Shown here one piece after another: positions 30,647-42,229 of a stretch of 64,000 bases of DNA. A model generated the notes under the pieces. The model had not been told where the DNA came from. It ran no database searches and saw nothing but the letters and a program-made list of their open reading frames with translations. Origin of the DNA: Pollenia angustigena (lineage: Eukaryota > Arthropoda > Insecta > Diptera > Polleniidae); NCBI GenBank assembly GCA_930367215.1, contig OV884060.1:175533253-175597252 (forward strand). The letters run 5' to 3'. How positions within the stretch are numbered: the first letter of the stretch is position 1; every line of letters starts with the position of its first letter. The position numbers and the translations under genes are program-made.

Positions 30647-33155
30647 CCATAATTGTGCACAAACACATCAGACACTTACCATTGCCAGAGTACGAAGAAG
30701 ATTGTATCCAGGCCACATCTATAAATCTTACTGATTTCAATCTAACGTTAACATCCGTTTATTGTCCCCCGAGGCACAAAATTGTAAACGATAAATTTCT
30801 CAACTTCTTCTCCACATTGGGCCAGAAATTCATTGCTGCTGGCGACTACAACGCTAAACATACATATTGGAGCTCCAGACTTATTAGTCCTAGAGGTAAT
30901 CAGCTATACAATACCGTAACTGCAAATAATTTTGATGTGGTATCGAGTGGTGAGCCTACCTATTGGCCAACCGACTTCAATAAGCTACCAGACCTTATTG
31001 ACTTTGCTGTAATTAAAAACATCAAGCGCGATCAGGTACTAGTTAGTTCCTCCTATGATCTTTCGTCTGATCATTCACCTTCAATCCTCATTTTAAAAGG
31101 TAACTCTGACGCTGCAGCTGCAAACTTTATTTCCTATCCAAACAGAAATACAAATTGGTTAAAGTATAAAATGTATGTGAGCTCTCACCTATCACAGTGC
31201 ATTCCCCTAAAAAATTCATCTGACATCCAAATAGCTGTCGACCGATTTACAGAAGTCTTGGATACTGCAGCAAGAAATGCAACCCCAATCAAGCTGCAAT
31301 CAAATAGCTGTCGACCGATTTACAGAAGTCTTGGATACTGCAGCAAGAAATGCAACCCCAATCAAGCGGACAATTAAACGTGCTCCTTACAATACATCGA
31401 CGGATATAGAGACCCTTATCAGAGAAAAAAGGAAGTTAAGAAGACAATGGCAAAACAGTCGTTCCCCAACCACTAAGGCCCAACTACAATTATGCCTGAC
31501 CACACTTCGCAACAAATTGAGACAGAACCACGAGTCCGCAATAGAAGGCTATCTAAACAGCCTAGACGCCACAAAAAACTCCAATTATAGCTTATGGAAG
31601 GCTGTACGGCATATGAAATGCCCTATAACCCAAGAATCTCCATTAAGACTGGAAAACCGCACTTGGGCCAAAAACACACATGAAAAATTAAACGCTTTCG
31701 CGGGCCACCTTGAGAAAGTTTTCACGCCACATGATACACATACTTGTTCCTGTCGTCCAATCATTCCTGATAAGGTAAAAAATCCATTAAAATTTAACAT
31801 AACTCAAGTAAAATCTGCAATAGAAAAAGTGAATATTAGAAAATCTCCCGGACCTGACCGCATCACAGGGTCAATGATAAGAAACCTACCATCGTCTGCT
31901 TCCAGAATCTTGCTGCTCATTTTTAACGCTATATTAAGAGTCGGATACTTCCCATCCTCATGGAAGAGGTCTATAACTGTTATGATTCCCACGCCAGGAA
32001 AAGATGCTAGCCAGGTTGCGTCGTACAGACCGATAAGCTTATTGTCAATCCTATCGAAGCTTTTCGAAAAAATATTCGTTTTAAGTATAACTCCTCATCT
32101 AAATGAACACGACATCATCCCGGATCACCAGTTCGGATTCAGAGCGAAACATGGTACAAAAGAACAAGTGCATAGAATTGTCACCCTTATTAGATCGGCG
32201 TTTGAGAAAAAGCAATACTGCTCAGCACTGTTTATAGACATTTCCCAAGCTTTTGACAAAGTTTGGCATGATGGGCTACTCATCAAAATAACACGAATGC
32301 TTCCTCAAAACACTCACAAGCTTCTGGAGAGCTATCTAACAGGTAGAACATTCATAGTAAGGTCGCAAGATAAATACTCCCCCCTCAAGAAAATTACTGC
32401 TGGTGTCCCCCAAGGCAGCATATTAGGACCGCTTTTATATATAATATACACAGCGGATATGCCAACAAACCTGAGCACGCATACCTCTACATTTGCAGAC
32501 GACACAGCATTTATAAGCGTTAACCATGACCCAAAAGTCGCATCGCAAAATCTGCAGTCCCACATCAATGAACTAGAGGCCTGGCTAGAAAAATGGAGAA
32601 TAAAGGTAAACCCGGCTAAATGTGCTCACTTAACTTTCACGCTCAGAAGACAAACGTGCCCAGCTGTAAAAATAAATAACGTCACTGTTCCGGTAGAAAA
32701 CCATGTTAAGTACTTTGGAATTCATATAGATAGACGCTTGACCTGGTCGCGTCATATTGAAGCGAAAATAACGGCTACATTGGCTTCTCGGTCGAAACTC
32801 GAACTTGTCCTTAGACAACAAAATTCTCTTATACAAGTCCATCATAAAACCAATATGGACATATGGCATCCAATTATGGGGTACTGCTTGTGCATCTAAC
32901 ATCCAAAAGCTTCAAAGAAGACAGTCTAGAATATTACGACAAATTGTCTGCGCCCCATGGTATATACGTAATAATATTATCCACAGAGATCTCAACGTCC
33001 CCACTATCCAGGAGGAAATTAAAAAATATTCAATAAGTTACATCGATAAACTAATGGCCCAACCTAACTACCTCGCTCGGGGTCTGCTTCAGTTCGAAGG
33101 TCACCAGAGGCTAAAAAGAACCGATACTTTGAGCCTAACTAGAAGACATTTTTAA
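30647..33155 (+). pseudogene. jockey ORF2: endonuclease + reverse transcriptase, two frame breaks
   Basis: It would nick target DNA and copy element RNA. Endonuclease part (to about 31130): VYCPPRH, then the Asp/Asn pair in AAGDYNAKHTYWSS, and DLSSDHSPS. RT part: ISPGPDRI-type KSPGPDRITGSMI, YRPISLLSILSKLFEK, the catalytic Asp in FIDISQAFDKVWHDGLL, GVPQGSILGPLLY and the FADD box in FADDTAFIS. The end includes KYFGIHIDRRLTW and, after a frame change near 32800, SLDNKILLYKSIIKPIWTYG, RILRQIV and HRDLNVPT. A 73-bp duplication at 31228-31373 shifts the frame by one. The element is inactive unless another copy supplies the protein. Confidence 0.9.
31228..31367 (+). repeat. 73-bp-period tandem duplication inside jockey ORF2
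   Basis: Copies 31228-31294 and 31301-31367 are identical over 67 bases (starting CAAATAGCTGTCGACCGATT), separated by TGCAAT. A period of 73 is not a multiple of 3, which explains the switch between the two long overlapping frames (30598-31377 and 31277-32899). Confidence 0.95.
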
Positions 33156-33302
33156 AATTTGAATACAGCAGTTAGTGGTTACACTGGTAACAACTAATAA
33201 ACAACAAGTAGAATTAAGATTTGAATACATATTGTAAATTTCGATAAGAAAGATTCAATAATAAAAAAAAATAAAAAAAAAAATAAAAAATAAAAATTTT
33301 GG

Positions 33303-33487
33303 TCCTCTCATCAATACTAATCTCACATTATACTTTTCAAAAATTAACATTTAAATTCCCGAAAGAAAAAGAGACACTAGTACGTACACGAGTAAAAGTC
33401 CTGGAAACACTTCTAAGTGCCTTAATAAAGTATTGGTCCTGCTGCCATATCGACCCAAAATCAAAGTGCACGACGCCGTTCTAAAGC
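33303..33487 (+). other. continuation of jockey insertion target
   Basis: With the jockey insertion and one TSD removed, the plus-strand frame at 30598 (MYQKCLICVTKLPLIL) reads on into the frame at 33299-33484 without a stop. About 77 codons result, with no domain I recognise. It may be chance or a piece of an older element's ORF. Confidence 0.3.
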
Positions 33488-34209
33488 TGTTATGATACTT
33501 GGTATTTTTTGTATTTTTTCTATATTGGAGAACAGTGCAAATATATTTGCATAGGAAAACTGACTAAGTGTAAAGAGTATGATTATAAACTTTTTTTTTC
33601 ATTTTTCGAATTTATTCTATGAGTTAAATTTCAGTTATGTATTTTGTAAAGCTTTTTTTTTTTTTTTGTAATAGTTCTATTCCTTTAATTTTTCAGAAAT
33701 GACTTTATACACTACCAGACTATTATATTGTATTTTCTTTTTACATTTTACCTGGTAGTGTATAAAGTCATTTCTGAAAAATTAAAGGAATAGAACTATT
33801 ACAAAAAATAACCTTCACAAGGAAATAATTCCCAATTTCTAATTGTAAAGAGTATGATTATATCATAAAAAATCTTGAAAGGTCAAACAAATATACATGT
33901 GTTATCGATAAATAATCTAAGACTGTCAAAAAAAATATAAAATTTTTTAAATTAAAATTGACATTTCCAGATTAATTGTTAGCACTGTTGCCAATTTTTT
34001 TATTTTTTGATCGAAAGAAACGGTTTTTAACTTTTTTTTTTTGCGATTTTTAGCTTTTATGACGGTTTTTTGTGGGGAAACAACGTGGGCAGTATTGTTT
34101 GTTTTGTTTAGATTTTATCAAATTGTATTTCTTGTTCTTTCTCGCATTTTTTGTTTCATTTAGTCAATCTTAATAAAAACCAATACAAAAAATAGCAAGT
34201 ATCATAACA
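33488..34209. mobile_element. inverted-repeat element with internal 51-bp hairpin
   Basis: The terminal repeats of 28 bp begin TGTTATGATACTTGGTATTT and are mirrored at the right end with one mismatch. TSD not clear. Inside, arms 33668-33718 and 33752-33802 are a perfect 51-bp inverted repeat around a 33-bp loop, and GTAAAGAGTATGATTATA occurs twice (33570 and 33845). Confidence 0.75.
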
Positions 34210-34213
34210 CCTT

Positions 34214-36738
34214 AAGAAGATAAAATAAAATAATTTTAAAATGGTCAGAATTGGTCTTTGATTTTTTTAGATCTGTCTGAGAAAAAAATTTTTCTAAATA
34301 TTTTATTATCCATATACTAGTTAAAAAATGATAAAAATTTCACAAAAATGCAACGGTTCAAGAAATTCTAAACATAATTCAGATAATGGCAACGCTGGTA
34401 AAGAGTTAAAAATAAATAATTTTTAATAGGTACAACTTCGGGAATTTTGTGAGAAAAGTAATTGGACTTACAACCTTCGAGGGCACTCCCAACAAACTAT
34501 TTCAACTTAGCAAAGAGTACTTTGCTCACATCTGAGCTTATTTTTCGTAAAAGGGGGCTGCAATTTTTGATAAAAATTTTTGTTTTTGTTGTTTTGCTAT
34601 CAATTTAAAAATCGATACTAATATCCCGTCATTTTGTTTACGCAAGTTAAGCCAATAATGTAAAATTTTCACTATAGATCGAAGTCAAAGGTTTGAATTG
34701 GGTAATGATCATATTCAACAGGAGATGGTTTTGCACTGCTATCGTTTGTAATCCCGAAGGGAATAGGTTTCTATACAAAATATGGTTCGTAAAATAATTG
34801 AATATGATAACAATATGAAGCTTCGGATTTTCAAATCAACAGAACTATTTTTTAGAACTACTTTCTTAATTTTGAAAAGTTCCAAGCCTAAAATTTTTCT
34901 ACATGTATAGAACATATTACCAGCATATATGCATGTACATTAGGGCTATAACTTTTTCACACTTTTTGCGAATATCAAAAACGGATTAGTATAGTAGTGT
35001 AGAACATTAAAATTTATTAATAAAAAATATAATAATTTTTCGAATTGTTAAAAAAATTCACGCAGGGATCGGGTTGAAGTTTCAAAACAACCTTTTTAAT
35101 CTCACGGCAATTTCAAAAAATATACATTTGATATTTGTTTATATTTCTATAAGTATTACTTAAATGCTTTTTTGGAATTTTTCCACTGCTTTAGATTTAA
35201 AAATTTTCCTATGGTTTACAATTCATCGCGGATCAAAATTTCTTCGAAGGTTTTAGAAATTTGCTTGCCTGCGTGAGGTTTTTTTTTTCGCAAAACAACG
35301 GGAGACAGGTGTTTTCATTACTAAAACATTCTTGGCAACTCCGTGGTACTACGCCAAAAATTGGTTATTGCCCTAATGTACATAGATCAACTCAAGTTGT
35401 TATGAAAACCAACAATAAACTTTTAAAAAAATGCTTAAATTGTTGCATGTTTTGAAGAACCAAAGATGCCGATCAACACCGGCAAACTTCTCTATACAAA
35501 CAAACATACGTAAGTAACATTATCTCAGTCTGGTTTGAGTTGTAAGTAAGTGTTGTTTGTACACGCACATAAAATGTTTAAATAATTTTGTTAATTTTTC
35601 TTCAACTGAGTTAATTCATTTGGAAAATAAATGTAAATGTATATTAACTTTTTTTTACATCAGCTTAAACAAAGTTTTTTTTTATTGCAAACACGTTTGC
35701 AAGGTGTTGAATATTTTAAATTGTTTGAAAAAATATTTCTAGTTTTTAATGATTTTAAATAAACAGAACTGAAATTATTTGTTATGGTTTTGTTTATCAA
35801 TTTTTTAAACGTATCAGCACATACTAACAATTACTTCAATAGAATTATTATTAACCATTTTCTATTTGAAATTAACAACCAACAAACGTCATTAATAAAT
35901 TGATGCAATATGTCTTAAATGCCACACACTCAGTAACAATACTATCTTCGCGATAAATTTCCAATTCCAATAACTACATCAATTCACAGTATTTAAAGAC
36001 ACTTTAAAAGATTGTTTTTTTTTCTTTGTATTTTTTAAATAAGTTTTGTTCTATAATTTATTTGGTTTCGCTATGCATATTAGTAGTAGTTAGTTTAGTT
36101 TATTATTTGCCATTAGTTATATAAATAAATACATTAAATAAAATATTAAATGTAAAATAAATAAATAAATTTATTCAAGGTTTAAGAAAATTTTTATTGA
36201 TCAATTTTTTCTAACAAAGGTCACTCATTCACTCTCCTATTTCGAATGTTCTCAAGCGGCTGGCTCATCAAAGTTTTTTTTTTAGTTTAAAAGGGAATTA
36301 TCGTCATCAGATGTTGCTTAAATGGTGTCAAATGTATGACACTCAATATTTGTTTGTCTTCTTAAGAAATTTAATTTTTTTAACGAACTGATTTTTGCTT
36401 TTGATTAATTTAAGTAGAAAAAGTTTAGCTCGAATTTTGAATGGAAGGAAGCAACATTTGTATCGGATGTTCGCAAAGTTATTAACAATTTTTTATGTAA
36501 ATTCGTTTATTTTCGGAGGTTGAAATATTTTTAAATTACGCTTTGAACAATCTCATATAAGTTAAAACTTTCGTTAAAAAAATTATTAAAATTTTTTACA
36601 AACCTTTCATTTACAATTTTATAAAAATTGTTGTTTTACTTGAAATATACTCCACGGCCACCCTTAGTTGACTCGACGCCGTCGGCGAGGTGTTTGCTTA
36701 TATAAAACCAAACATCTCTATCAAATGTCATGACCCTC
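34214..36738. other. AT-rich non-coding DNA
   Basis: 2.5 kb without a recognisable gene or TE end. It contains short (TAAA)n stretches (36120-36170). Short frames at 35261 and 35557 have no motif. Confidence 0.45.
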
Positions 36739-36741
36739 TTA

Positions 36742-36880
36742 CTGCCTGTTTTTAGAAAACGTAAACAAGTGAGTGAGTGAGAAATTATATTAAAAACAAA
36801 AACAAATTTTCGTTATTTATTGTTGTTTTCAATATAATTTCTCACTCACTCACTTGCTTACGTTTTCTAAAAACAGGCAG
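36742..36880. mobile_element. 139-bp palindromic MITE, TSD TTA
   Basis: The arms of about 50 bp start CTGCCTGTTTTTAGAAAACG and differ at one base; they include GTGAGTGAGTGAGAAATTAT. TTA flanks both sides (36739-36741 and 36881-36883). A lone end of the same type, CTAAAAACAGGCAG followed by TAAG, is seen at 7829-7842. A 3-bp TTA duplication suggests a PIF/Harbinger-type mobilizer. Confidence 0.8.
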
Positions 36881-37138
36881 TTAATCCACAACTTATGGGT
36901 CTGTTGTGCACCTTTCTTAAAAAAGTCTAAAATTTACCCTCAAATAGGCATATAATTGCTCCACAAATATATTTTTCAAAAGAAGAGCAATGTTTGCTCT
37001 AAAGCCATTGACCTCAAGTATCCCGTTCTAGTATCTATTTACTAGATCTCTGTTTCTACCGCTCTAGATACAAGAAATTAGCAAAAAAATCATCTTTAAA
37101 TATGTTAATTTAATACTTTTTAACAATTGGTCGCAAAA

Positions 37139-37376
37139 AACTGGGGGCAAATCATGGCAGTCGTGATCGAATACTTTTTCGATTCGAAAGCAATTTTATT
37201 TCAGTCAATACTGAACGAATCGGTATTATTTTTTCAGTGTTTGAAAACTCAAATAAATGCTGTACAACACCAAAAAAATAATTTCGTTCCGTTCAGTATG
37301 GACAGAAAGAATTAGAAATTGAATTGCTTTCGAATCGAAAAAGTATTCGATCACGACTGCCATAATTTGGCCCCTG
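37139..37376. mobile_element. palindromic MITE (GGCAGTCGTGATCGAATAC arms)
   Basis: The left end CTGGGGGCAAATCATGGCAG and, inward from the right, CAGGGGCCAAATTATGGCAG; both continue TCGTGATCGAATACTTTTTC. Arms are about 60 bp. The two opposite frames at 37127 and 37226 both arise from the arms. TSD not resolved. Confidence 0.75.
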
Positions 37377-37544
37377 ATTTTTGTTGCTAGGCTAATAAAG
37401 GTTGGTCCAACCGTAACGCACGATGTTAATTGTGAGTCACTCTTAAATACAAGTTGTTTGCCCAACTCAATTTTTTTTTTTTTCAATAACATTTCTTTGG
37501 AGAGATATACAATTGAGCGGCGCCTTTTTCGAAAATGGGCTTTC

Positions 37545-38055
37545 AAAATTCATTTTGTGCACTTCGTGATTTTTCTTGGTCAGCATAATCGACCAAATGT
37601 GTCTGTCCACAATTGGAAGAAATGTGCGCAAAATTTCAACAAACTGGGTCTATAGAAAATGTGAAAACACCTGTGCATGCTCACGCAGTTCGTACTGCGT
37701 CATCGGGCCGTACTTCTTTGAAAATTAGGTTGGCCAAGCAGTAACAATGAATGGTGTTCGGTATCGAGAGATGATAACGGACTTCTTATAGCCAGAAATT
37801 GAGGATATATATGTACCTGGATGATATGTAGTTCCAACAGGATCGTGCCAACCTGCCAACGAAAAAATGGCTCTCATAATGCGCATAAATTCAATGGCCG
37901 TGCTATCTCACGTCATGGCGATGCGATCATGTGATTTGACTTCGTTGGAATTCTTTCTTTATGGATATTCAAAAGAAAAAGAGTACTTTAATAAGACAAG
38001 AACGATTCAAGAGCTAAATGATGAGATAATTCGGCACATTTACGACCTTTAATCG
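37545..38055 (+). pseudogene. mariner-type (DUF4817-like) transposase remnant, internally deleted
   Basis: The start (37545-37680) has NVKTPVHAHAVR, homologous to the remnant at 6250. Then, after loss of most of the middle, the DDD/E-proximal end appears: MRSCDLTSLEFFLYGYSKEK then RTIQELNDEIIRHIYDL. This corresponds to the usual 'RSCDLTPLDFFLWGY.K.KVY...TI.ELK.EI...I' end of mariner-type transposases. Several stops and frame changes occur. It ends where the TGATGTCA-rich element begins. Confidence 0.65.
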
Positions 38056-38103
38056 CAACTATGACTCTGAGATCATTGAAAATACGGACCATCGGATAGA
38101 GGT

Positions 38104-38505
38104 ACACTGATAGAAAAGGCATCATAACGCTGATGTATTTTGACATCAGTATTATGACAAGTGTCTTCGTTTTTGACCTCATGACACTTTTCATCATGGT
38201 GATGTCAACCTTTACATCACTTGGCCAAAGTGTCATTAGGGTCAAAATGGAATTATGTCATCAATGGGATGACACATCGGCATCACAGAAATGACGAACA
38301 TGTCCTCAGCGCGATGACGCAGTAACATTGGAGAAAGGACACATTAGCATCAATAGATGACACGTAAAATATGACAAAATTGTACGAAGACGTTAGTTAT
38401 TGGATTGATGTTACTTTTTGCATCATTGATGCCTTTTGTAGTAACATTGATGTCACAATTCTGATGTTAGGGCATCATCAATATGAAGATGCATTTTTCT
38501 ATCTA
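38104..38505. mobile_element. TGATG/CATCA-rich MITE-like element
   Basis: The ends are inverted: CTGATAGAAAAGGCATCATA on the left, and GGTAGATAGAAAAATGCATC inward from the right. The body holds more than 20 CATCA/TGATG or ATGACA/TGTCAT words on both strands, including TGACATCA (38139) and TGATGTCA (38189 and 38448). Inserted just after the mariner-type remnant. Confidence 0.6.
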
Positions 38506-38824
38506 CCGCAGCCGTGGCAAGCATTTGGCCGATATTTTGTTTCACACATAATTGCCATAGATCCTTCTATCATATAAAAAATATTAAAATTATTCTTTGA
38601 ATTCTTTTTGTTTTATTTACAATTAACATCGGTCGTTTTGATTGGACCACCCCTTAAAGATATTTGCTACCACCAGTGGCGTAAACAAATGTTATTCTAA
38701 GGTGGGTGGCTTCTATTTTTAAATATTAAATGAAAATTTAAGAAAACTTCAGGATTAATTTCTCAAGTGACTGGCTATAGTTACTGTAACAAATTCCTAT
38801 TTTTTTTTTATTTGGAAAAACATG

Positions 38825-39250
38825 TGGTCACCTCCAACAAAACTATTTTTACAGAAAATTTTAAACATAATATATTTAATATAACTATATTTTTATCACC
38901 AACAACCATATTATTGTTAAATTAGTCCTCTCGCAAGAAGTCAGAACCATATAATGGTTTCCTCTGAACATGTTATGATTAAATATGACAATAATTTATT
39001 TTCAAATTAACAATATTGTTTTCCTCTTTTCTAAAAGTAACATGCTATGGTTGAAAAACAACTATGATATTATAAGTGTTAAACATATTTTAGTTATTAT
39101 CAACCATAACATGATCGGAGGCAGCCATAATATGGTTGTGTCTTCTTGATGGACGACTAATTTAACTATAATATGGTTGTCAGTGATAGAAATATGGTTA
39201 AATTTAACATAAAATGTTTAAAATGTTCTTTAGAAATAGTTTTGTTGTGG
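38825..39250. mobile_element. near-palindromic element, copy 2
   Basis: It is related to 22266-22725: it begins GTCACCTCCAACAAAACTAT and ends AAATAGTTTTGTTGTGGGTG. Shared internal words include ATTAGTCCTC...AAGAAG and ATAATATGGTTG. The outermost end sequences are degraded. Confidence 0.65.
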
Positions 39251-39439
39251 GTGTAGAAGCAATTAAACAAAAACCTCAATAAAGTCTTTACATACTAGAA
39301 AATTATTATGATTGTTTGGACATATTTTATAAATATCGCAACCATTACTATTGTCCTGTTCATCGTTACCGAATGAAGACTTCGTTCGCTTAACTTACAT
39401 GTAAAACAAAAACCATATTTTATAATTTCCCAATAAAAA

Positions 39440-39830
39440 ATTGAGCTTCGAGCGAAGCAGGTTTGTAAGGGAGAAATGTAAGAGTTTCGCTTACCATTGC
39501 GCTTACGGAAGACATGAATTTTATATGGCGAGTTCCCACTTTGAAGCAATACATTTTTGACACATAAAGCGCATAAAAAAATTGTTAGATGTAACGAACA
39601 GCTTCACACACTGAATGTTTTTTTACAGTTGTTTTTTTGTATTCTCCCTTACAAACCTGCTTCGTAGTAAGGGAATGCCGTAGCACTTGAAATTTTATTT
39701 ATTTTTTATAAAAATTGTTGAGAGTTATTTCACTTACTTTACTGCATTTCTGTATGTCTTATTGCGTAGCGCATAATTGTGCGCTTATTTTTTTAAATGT
39801 ACCTTTAGTGCTTCGCAAAATGATAAAAAT
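39440..39830. repeat. dispersed repeat (AAGCAATACATTTTTGA / TGCTTCGCAAA type)
   Basis: Blocks here recur at 61285-61375 (GGAAGTCATGAAT..., GCAATACATTTTTGAG) and 63750-63970 (TTGTTGAGAGTT-like, GCAGTATGTCTTAATGCGTC, TGTGCTTCGCAAA). The class is unknown. Confidence 0.5.
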
Positions 39831-40885
39831 TTTTATTGGGTTGTTTTTGTTTTAAATGTAATCAAAGCGAACGAAGTCTTGGTTCAAAATCCACGAACAT
39901 GCCGAAGCTTTTTTATGTTAACCAAGAAAGATAACTTGCTTGATTGTATCCATATGACGATCATATAGATTATAATGTATGGTTTTGTCACTTATGTAAA
40001 AGGCGATTCAAACATAATATTATTAGGGTGATCATAAAACTAATTTAATATTCTATTGTGTAATGCAAAATAGTTTCCATTAGTTGCAGAACCTTCTCGT
40101 TATAGGTATATAAGTCGAGGCTTTAAAAAATACAAATTTATATAAAAAATGTTGAATCCTTAACCATTAATCTTACAAGAATTGGTATTTTCCCAAAAAA
40201 AATATGGTTTAAAATTTGTAATTAAATGCTTTTATAATTTTATATATTTAACAGGACATACATCTCACAGCCTTTTCATTGTTTTTGGAAAATATTTTGT
40301 TAAAATCTCTCTCATCTTATGAATAATTTCTGACAAGTTTGGACGGAAAACAAAATCTGAAGTATACTAAAAATAAAAATAACAATTCTTACAAATAAAA
40401 GATTTTTAAGCATGACAAAAATTCATGTTCTTGCCATTACGTGACGATTACTTTTATACAACACGTCAGTTAAAAAAAAAAAAGAAACCAAAAAAAGTAA
40501 AGCAAACCCAAAGTCTGCTGCCAACAAAATCGCCCAAAAAAATGTTGTTTTCTTAAAAATAATTTTATATATTTTTTATCTGTATAAACTCTTTGCTGCT
40601 ACCATTTATTGGATGCTGATGTTGTTGCATTCGATTTTGTATTTCATTGCAGCATATTGTGGAAAGTGCGATCATCGTTTTAAAAGCTACTGGATTTTTA
40701 ATGTGTTTTAATCATTTAACGCACATCTCCAACGCAAGTTCTTGTGGTGGACAATAAGAGAAGACAAAAAAAAAAACACATAAGAAATTATATAAAAATT
40801 TATATGAGCTTAAAGAGTGACGAATATAATATGAAACAGAATAAATGGGTTATTTAAGGTGAGGTTAAAAAGAGGTGGATGATGC
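39831..40885. other. AT-rich non-coding DNA
   Basis: No gene or TE end that I can support. Poly(A) runs near 40470 and 40765. Confidence 0.4.
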
Positions 40886-40889
40886 ATCA

Positions 40890-41200
40890 CCCATTTAGGG
40901 ATACACCTTAGCCAATGTAATATGTTGTGCGCTCTAAACGAAGAGTTTTCTCCATCGATAAGTCCAAAATCAGATTAGCTTTCCTTAAGGTTTTCCATTT
41001 CACTTTCCTTAAGAATTACAGATTTGGTGTATTGTCCCTCTAAAATTTTTCGCTTCTAATTCGATTATATGCAGCACACTTGCATAACTCGTGTTCTAGA
41101 GGCTCATCCCTTTCGCCATATGGTCTACATATTGTTTCATGAAATAACCGCTATCAGTGGTAAACGATTGTTCAGTGTTACCTGTAAATACATTAACTAC
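40890..41200 (-). pseudogene. LINE C-terminal remnant (RNase H-bearing clade)
   Basis: The minus strand gives ICRPYGERDEPLEHELCKCAAY followed by NRIRSEKF (about 41145-41050). This is the cysteine/histidine tail C..Y..E.E..EHELCKC.A...R....F seen after RNase H in I/LOA-like LINEs. No RT or RNase H is left. Its 3' neighbour at 40880-40910 (GGTGTATCCCTAAATGGGTG on this strand) may be the old 3' UTR. Confidence 0.5.
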
Positions 41201-42228
41201 TTATGGCTTATAAATCCGTGAATGCTTAAACGCTCGTTAAGTTAAACCTTACTTAAATTTATTTGACGCTTAAACTCAACAGCTGGAAATCAATGCCCCA
41301 TATATTACAATAGTCTAAAAAATAATTTTACGGTAAATCGTTAGCTCATTATTGGTTTGGCGCATATAACAAAAAGTCGTAGAGGAGAAAAACGACAATG
41401 AAGGTTCAAAGAAAGTTTTCTGAAAATATACCCGATAGATTGTTTTGTATTTTTACCACTGCTTCTGGCATATGTTTTAAAGAAAAATGAAAATTTTTGT
41501 AAAATAAATAGAATTTTTTGCATTTCCACCAATTTTTCTTGAAGAAAAAAATGTAAATTTGTGTGAACCTTCATGAACGAACTTAAAACTAAAAGGTATT
41601 TTGTTGGAAGTGGAAATTGTTGTTTTGTGCCGCATACGCCACTTATCTTAATTTATTTTAAAAAAGTAGTGTTTTGTGCTGTATACGTATACTTACTGCT
41701 CTGTATTGAGTTATTGACATTTTATTTTACTTTTGCTTTCATTACTTTTTCTCTTTATGGCAATGAAGCGCAGCAAGAGTAAAATTTATTTTCTTGTTGT
41801 CAGTGTATTTTGCTTTCGCTTTAACAACGTTTTCCATACGGCAATGAAGTAAACCAAGAGTGATATTTATTTTGTACGTTTTTGTATGAGGAATTTTCCG
41901 TATTCGCCAAACAGTGGCGTGCAGATCAAAAAAAGATCCTTAATAAACCTTAAAATAGTTGATATGGAGCAAAATTAATGCTTAATATCGCAGAAACAAA
42001 AAAAAAAAATTCGTGAAACTGGTTTTGGATTCAAAAAGGGGGTATTTAAATATACATTTGTAGCCCATACCTAACACAATTTTTTTTTTTAATGTTCTGT
42101 AGGTCAAAACAATAATGATCTGATGAAATGTTGTCAAATTTAGATGATTTGTATTGGTAGTATAAACACCCAATTTAATGCGTTTAGAGATGGTTTATAT
42201 GTTTATTGATTTATAGATTTACTGGCTT
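41201..42228. other. AT-rich non-coding DNA
   Basis: Short frames at 41341, 41573 and 41982 have no recognisable motif. 'ATGGCAATGAAG' recurs with AGAGTRAWATTTATTTT at 41757 and 41840, a degenerate duplication of about 83 bp. Confidence 0.4.
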
Positions 42229-42229
42229 T

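Larger units (their letters stand above)
30647..33294 (+). mobile_element. 5'-truncated jockey-clade LINE, TSD AATTTTGG
   Basis: The 8-bp duplication AATTTTGG lies at 30639-30646 and 33295-33302. The insert begins inside the endonuclease domain and ends in an A-rich tail with TAAAAA units (33258-33294). It encodes the rest of the endonuclease and a reverse transcriptase, with no RNase H. It lacks ORF1 and the 5' end, as expected for incomplete reverse transcription. The coding region carries a 73-bp tandem duplication and a later frameshift. Confidence 0.88.
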
